Shown here piece by piece: positions 15,101 to 17,151 of a DNA stretch of 17,151 nt. Under the pieces are notes generated by a model that made no database searches, was not told where the DNA came from, and was given only the letters and a program-made list of their open reading frames with translations. The DNA is taken from NCBI GenBank assembly GCA_022736605.1, contig DZDB01000027.1, positions 1-17,151 on the forward strand, given 5' to 3'. How positions within the stretch are numbered: position 1 is the first letter of the stretch; every line of letters begins with the position of its first letter. The position numbers were made by a program, and so were the translations under genes. Origin of the DNA: Sideroxydans lithotrophicus. Lineage in GTDB: Bacteria; Pseudomonadota; Gammaproteobacteria; Burkholderiales; Sulfuriferulaceae.

Positions 15101-16136
15101 GCAGCGCCTGCGGGATCGCCAGATTGGATACCGAAAATCCACTCAATCCGGCTTTGGGCTTGGACCCGACACCGGTCGCGCCCTCGTCGCGGATCTCGCC
15201 ACCGGCACCGGTGGCAGCACCCGGGAACGGCGATATCGCAGTCGGGTGATTGTGCGTTTCCACTTTCATTAAAATATGGGTGAGCGCGCGATGGTGCGCG
15301 TACTGGCCATCCGCTGCCGGGTAAAAGCGCGCCACTTCGGCACCTTCGATGACCGAGGAATTGTCCGAATACGCCACGACCGTACCCTCGGGATGCTGCG
15401 CGTGGGTTTCGCGGATCATGCCGAACAGGGTATTGGGCTGCGCTTCGCCGTCAATCACCCAGGCTGCGTTGAAAATCTTGTGGCGGCAATGTTCGGAATT
15501 GGCCTGCGCGAACATGGTCAGCTCGACGTCGGTGGGGTTGCGCCCGATGCGCGTGTAGTTATCGACCAGATAGTCGATTTCATCACCCGACAACGCCAGT
15601 CCCAGCGCGTTGTTGGCGGCGACCAGCGCAGCCCGACCGGATTCCAGAATCGCCACCGTTGCAAGCGGTTTGGGCGGCAGGTGGCGGAACAGCGCGTGAA
15701 CATCATTCATCTGCGTGAAGATAACCTCGGTCATGCGGTCGTGAATGTGCGGCGCAATACGCGCGACATCGACCTCGGTCAGCGCAGCACCATCACGACG
15801 GTTAAAGTAAAACGCCGTGCCACGCTCGATACGGTTCACGCCGTCCAGCCCGCAATGACGCGCAATGTCGGTGGCTTTCGACGACCAGGGCGAAATGGTT
15901 CCCGGGCGAGGCGTCGCCAGCAGCAGCGTGCCGCCGGTGGGGTCCGGCAGCGGGCTACCGTAGGTCAGGATGGAAGTGAGTGTGGCCTGCTGCGCCACAT
16001 CAAGAGACGCAGCGACTTCGGCAAAGTGCCAGAATACCGCTTGTTCGCAGTGATAATCCGGCAATGCCAGCGCGAGTTTATCGAGACGAAACCGGGAGAG
16101 TGCAGCGCCACCGCGCAGCTTGAGCAAGTCGGACAT
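12189..16136 (-). CDS. purL: Phosphoribosylformylglycinamidine synthase (large single-chain form)
   Basis: PurL makes FGAM from FGAR, glutamine and ATP in de novo purine synthesis. The 1315-residue protein is the full-length proteobacterial form (E. coli about 1295). Visible order: N-terminal domain, linker with NSEHCRHK (213-220), catalytic block VETHNHPTAISPFPGAATG (292-310), a second AIRS-like half with SIHDVGAGG and GKDSLSM, and a C-terminal glutamine amidotransferase. The amidotransferase shows nucleophile Cys1159 in GVCNGCQMM and His1280-Glu1282 in PHPER. No frameshift is apparent. The ATG at 16136 gives the usual N-terminus; the upstream ribosome-binding site is poor. It is the first gene of the eleven-gene minus-strand block and overlaps the NifU-type gene by 4 nt. 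Confidence 0.98.
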   Translation of the reverse strand: MSDLLKLRGGAALSRFRLDKLALALPDYHCEQAVFWHFAEVAASLDVAQQATLTSILTYGSPLPDPTGGTLLLATPRPGTISPWSSKATDIARHCGLDGVNRIERGTAFYFNRRDGAALTEVDVARIAPHIHDRMTEVIFTQMNDVHALFRHLPPKPLATVAILESGRAALVAANNALGLALSGDEIDYLVDNYTRIGRNPTDVELTMFAQANSEHCRHKIFNAAWVIDGEAQPNTLFGMIRETHAQHPEGTVVAYSDNSSVIEGAEVARFYPAADGQYAHHRALTHILMKVETHNHPTAISPFPGAATGAGGEIRDEGATGVGSKPKAGLSGFSVSNLAIPQALQPWETEAYGKPERIASALDIMIDGPLGAAAFNNEFGRPNLTGYFRTFEERAAGEMRGYHKPIMLAGGVGNIDATHCFKAQFAAGTLLIQLGGPGMLIGLGGGAASSMDTGSNAENLDFDSVQRGNPEMQRRAQEVIDRCWQLGANNPILSIHDVGAGGISNALPELVDGAGRGATFELRDVPLEESGMSPREIWSNESQERYVLAIAPDNLVLFQAMCERERCPFAVVGTATEAMQLTVTDRLLSDTPVDMAMSVLLGKPPRMTREVQRVKRDLPGLDVDAMDLRDAALRVLRLPTVASKSFLITIGDRTVGGYTARDQFVGPWQVPVADVAVTTMGYTSQSGEAFALGERAPIALIDPAASGRMAVGEALLNLAAARVEKIGDVKLSANWMAAAGFPGEDAALYDTVKAVGLALCPALGISIPVGKDSLSMRSVWDDNGEKKAVTAPLSLIVTAFAPTPDAAATLTPQLRTDLGDTDLILIDLGCGRNRLGGSALAQVYKQIGNHCPDLDRPAQLKACFDTLQALNAAGKLLAYHDRSDGGLWATLCEMAFAGHCGVTIDTDELCLDRFRVEIEQEGMDEDAEIIHEHETYSSRAFGVLFSEELGVVLQVRRADTGSVMNAFIDAGLRSEFHVIGSVNRTDRIEVMRNEQMILDFSRVELQQAWSDTSYQIQRLRDNPACADSEFAQLQNTADTGLFARPGFDLNDNICAPFIGKARPRIAILREQGVNGEVEMAAAFDRAGFDAVDVHMSDIISGRVVLSAFRGLAACGGFSYGDVLGAGEGWAKSILFNPRARDQFEAFFGRADSFALGVCNGCQMMSNLKSIIPGAQHWPKFTRNQSEQFEARFVMVEVPDSPSILFDGMVGSQMPVVVSHGEGYANFSQTGDASQVIGALRYIDNAGKVTETYPMNPNGSAQGLTGVTTPDGRFTLMMPHPERVFRSVQHAWHPDGWGEDAPWLRLFRNARKWVA

Positions 16137-16166
16137 GGTGCGAATACGGGCGTCGAGGAAAAGCGA

Positions 16167-16195
16167 ATTTTACCCGAAAACGCTGCCGCCCTCAC
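16167..16195 (-). promoter_or_regulatory. Candidate sigma-70 promoter of the purL block
   Basis: On the minus strand a TAAAAT hexamer (16172-16167) agrees with the -10 consensus at five of six positions. A weak -35 candidate GTGAGG (16195-16190, three of six) stands 17 nt upstream. Transcription would start about 24 nt before the purL ATG. The site lies in the 76-bp gap after the DUF3330 gene. I see no PurR-type palindrome. Only the -10 box is convincing. Confidence 0.4.
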
Positions 16196-16212
16196 CGCTA
16201 TCCGGCGCGAAC

Positions 16213-16419
16213 TCAGGCCGTACCCGGTTGCTTTTGCCAGATTTGCAGACAATCCAGGCCGCAAAAATGCTGGATGTAATCCGCACTTTCCTCATTCAAC
16301 GCCGCCCCTGGCGGGATTTCTGTGGCACACACCGAGCAGGTGGTGATTTCACACACTTCGTCGTCCACGCAAGGCAGAATTTCCGCGCCATTCGGATTCA
16401 GGTTTTTCGTGGCTTCCAT
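16213..16419 (-). CDS. DUF3330-like small cysteine-rich protein
   Basis: This 68-residue protein has Cys at 17, 23, 28, 31, 53 and 57. The core is TTCSVCATEIPPGAA, then EESADYIQHFCGLDCLQIW, which fits the DUF3330 pattern (CxxC, about 20 residues, then HFCxxxC). The FCxxxC half recalls TRASH-type metal-binding modules, so a bound metal ion, probably zinc or copper, is a reasonable guess. Several DUF3330 proteins are known beside mercury-resistance transposons, but no mer gene or transposon is visible here. The ATG at 16419 is chosen because GGGGTGA stands about 6 nt upstream; a longer in-frame reading to 16653 runs antisense through the neighbouring dehydratase gene and is rejected. purL follows after 76 bp. 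Confidence 0.82.
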   Translation of the reverse strand: MEATKNLNPNGAEILPCVDDEVCEITTCSVCATEIPPGAALNEESADYIQHFCGLDCLQIWQKQPGTA

Positions 16420-16487
16420 GATTTCACCCCAATAAACAGATTGTGATGCTACCCTACCAGCATAGACCAGAATAGCCGGAGTTGCCG
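16420..16487. other. Divergent intergenic region
   Basis: These 68 bp separate two divergent starts and must hold both ribosome-binding sites, probably with one or both promoters. Ribosome-binding sites are visible on each side. A TTGTGA (16441-16446, plus strand) could be a -35 box for the dehydratase gene, but the expected -10 is poor. No clear operator palindrome was seen. Confidence 0.35.
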
Positions 16488-17151
16488 ATGAATACTGACG
16501 TGCAGACCAACGGAGCCGCCCTCGATGCGGGCATTCTGCTACGCCTGCCGACACGACGGCGCGACAGCCACAAAGGTGATTTTGGCAACGTCGGCGTGCT
16601 TGGCGGTGCCGCCGGAATGACCGGCGCGCTGCTGCTGGCGGCGCGCGCCGCACTGCATTCAGGCGCGGGCAAAGTCTACGCCGCCAGTCTCACACCCGGC
16701 CTGGTGGTCGACTATCAGCAACCGGAACTGATGTTCAAATCGCTCGATGACTGGTTCGACAGCCCGCTAGACGTACTCGTCGTCGGCCCCGGCCTGGGGC
16801 AATCGGACGCCGCCCAGGCTGCACTGGCGCTGGCCGTGCAGCACCCCGCCCCGCTGATCCTCGACGCCGATGCGCTCAACCTGTTATCCGCCTCCACCCT
16901 GTTGCACCAGGCCTTGCTCAGACGCAGTGCAGCTACGTTGCTCACACCGCATCCAGGCGAAGCCGCGCGCCTCTTGAACTGTGACAGTGCCGCGATTCAG
17001 CGTGACCGCCCCGCCGCCGCACAGCAACTAGCCCGCCACTATCAGGCCTGGGTCGTACTCAAGGGCGCGGGCAGCATTTGTGCAGCGCCCGATGGCAGCT
17101 GGCGCATCAATCCAACCGGTAATCCCGGCATGAGCAGTGCGGGCATGGGTG
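16488..17151 (+). CDS. nnrD: ADP/ATP-dependent NAD(P)H-hydrate dehydratase (partial, 3' end off window)
   Basis: NnrD repairs hydrated NAD(P)H by dehydrating the S epimer at the expense of ADP or ATP. The 221 visible codons show the YjeF C-terminal (ribokinase-like) domain: RRRDSHKGDFGNVGVLGGA (23-41), LVVGPGLG (97-104), LILDADALNLL (123-133), LTPHPGEAARLL (152-163) and NPTGNPGMSSAGMG (208-221). The catalytic Asp that follows this last block is just past the window. Many bacteria fuse this domain behind an N-terminal epimerase domain, but here the ATG at 16488 has GGAG about 7 nt upstream and a divergent gene begins 68 bp away, so the protein is stand-alone. The epimerase gene must be elsewhere if present. 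Confidence 0.93.
   Translation, partial: MNTDVQTNGAALDAGILLRLPTRRRDSHKGDFGNVGVLGGAAGMTGALLLAARAALHSGAGKVYAASLTPGLVVDYQQPELMFKSLDDWFDSPLDVLVVGPGLGQSDAAQAALALAVQHPAPLILDADALNLLSASTLLHQALLRRSAATLLTPHPGEAARLLNCDSAAIQRDRPAAAQQLARHYQAWVVLKGAGSICAAPDGSWRINPTGNPGMSSAGMG

Noticed and set aside
12258..16346. Three long plus-strand open frames (478, 525 and 356 codons) opposite purL
   Set aside because: They are antisense to a clearly identified PurL with intact motifs. Their translations are rich in Arg, His and Gln with no domain pattern, as expected from G+C-rich antisense frames.
16213..16653. Longer 146-residue version of the DUF3330 protein
   Set aside because: The extra 78 residues are antisense to the start of nnrD, are Arg-rich, and lack the ribosome-binding site seen at the inner ATG.
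1..17151. CRISPR array, tRNA/rRNA genes, insertion sequence or prophage
   Set aside because: No regularly spaced repeats, no tRNA-like cloverleaf or CCA ends, no rRNA signature and no transposase or phage-type reading frame were found by eye.

Overview
The window looks like a chromosomal segment of a G+C-rich betaproteobacterium. This is inferred from full-length PurL, E. coli-length ThyA, the paired leucyltransferases Aat and Bpt, a CopL/CusC-type copper locus and generally betaproteobacterial protein flavour; the Nitrosomonadales/Gallionellales are plausible but not shown. It is almost fully coding. No intergenic gap exceeds about 100 bp, and I see no tRNA, rRNA, CRISPR array, transposase or phage gene.

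Left part (1-3819, all minus strand). folA (dihydrofolate reductase) overlaps a secreted metallo-beta-lactamase-fold hydrolase, which is followed after 7 nt by an MFS exporter. After a 61-bp gap comes a copper-handling cluster: a CopL/DUF2946-like secreted Cys/Met/His-rich protein, a second secreted Met/His-rich protein, and the start of a CusC/CzcC-type outer-membrane lipoprotein that runs off the left edge. CusB/CusA-like genes would be expected further left.

Middle (3820-4213). A small plus-strand membrane protein of unknown function diverges from folA. After it lies a 65-bp inverted-repeat element (REP/MITE-like) at a convergent junction.

Main block (4214-16136, minus strand). Eleven genes run purL, NifU-C-domain protein, DUF6164 protein, TMEM175-family channel, aat, bpt, group III truncated haemoglobin, GGDEF/EAL c-di-GMP protein, lipoprotein metallopeptidase, thyA, marC. 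Successive genes overlap or are 1-14 nt apart, so the 12 kb could be one transcription unit. A TAAAAT -10-like box lies upstream of purL. The block joins nucleotide synthesis (purL, thyA, with folA nearby) to Fe-S biogenesis, N-end-rule tagging, gas binding, c-di-GMP turnover and ion transport. Its most suggestive pair is the haemoglobin directly before a membrane c-di-GMP enzyme whose GGDEF motif is destroyed but whose EAL motif is intact.

Right part (16213-17151). A small Cys-rich DUF3330 protein (minus) diverges from a stand-alone NAD(P)H-hydrate dehydratase (plus) that is cut by the right edge.

Most genes belong to known families. What is possibly new is the arrangement, not a clearly novel machine.
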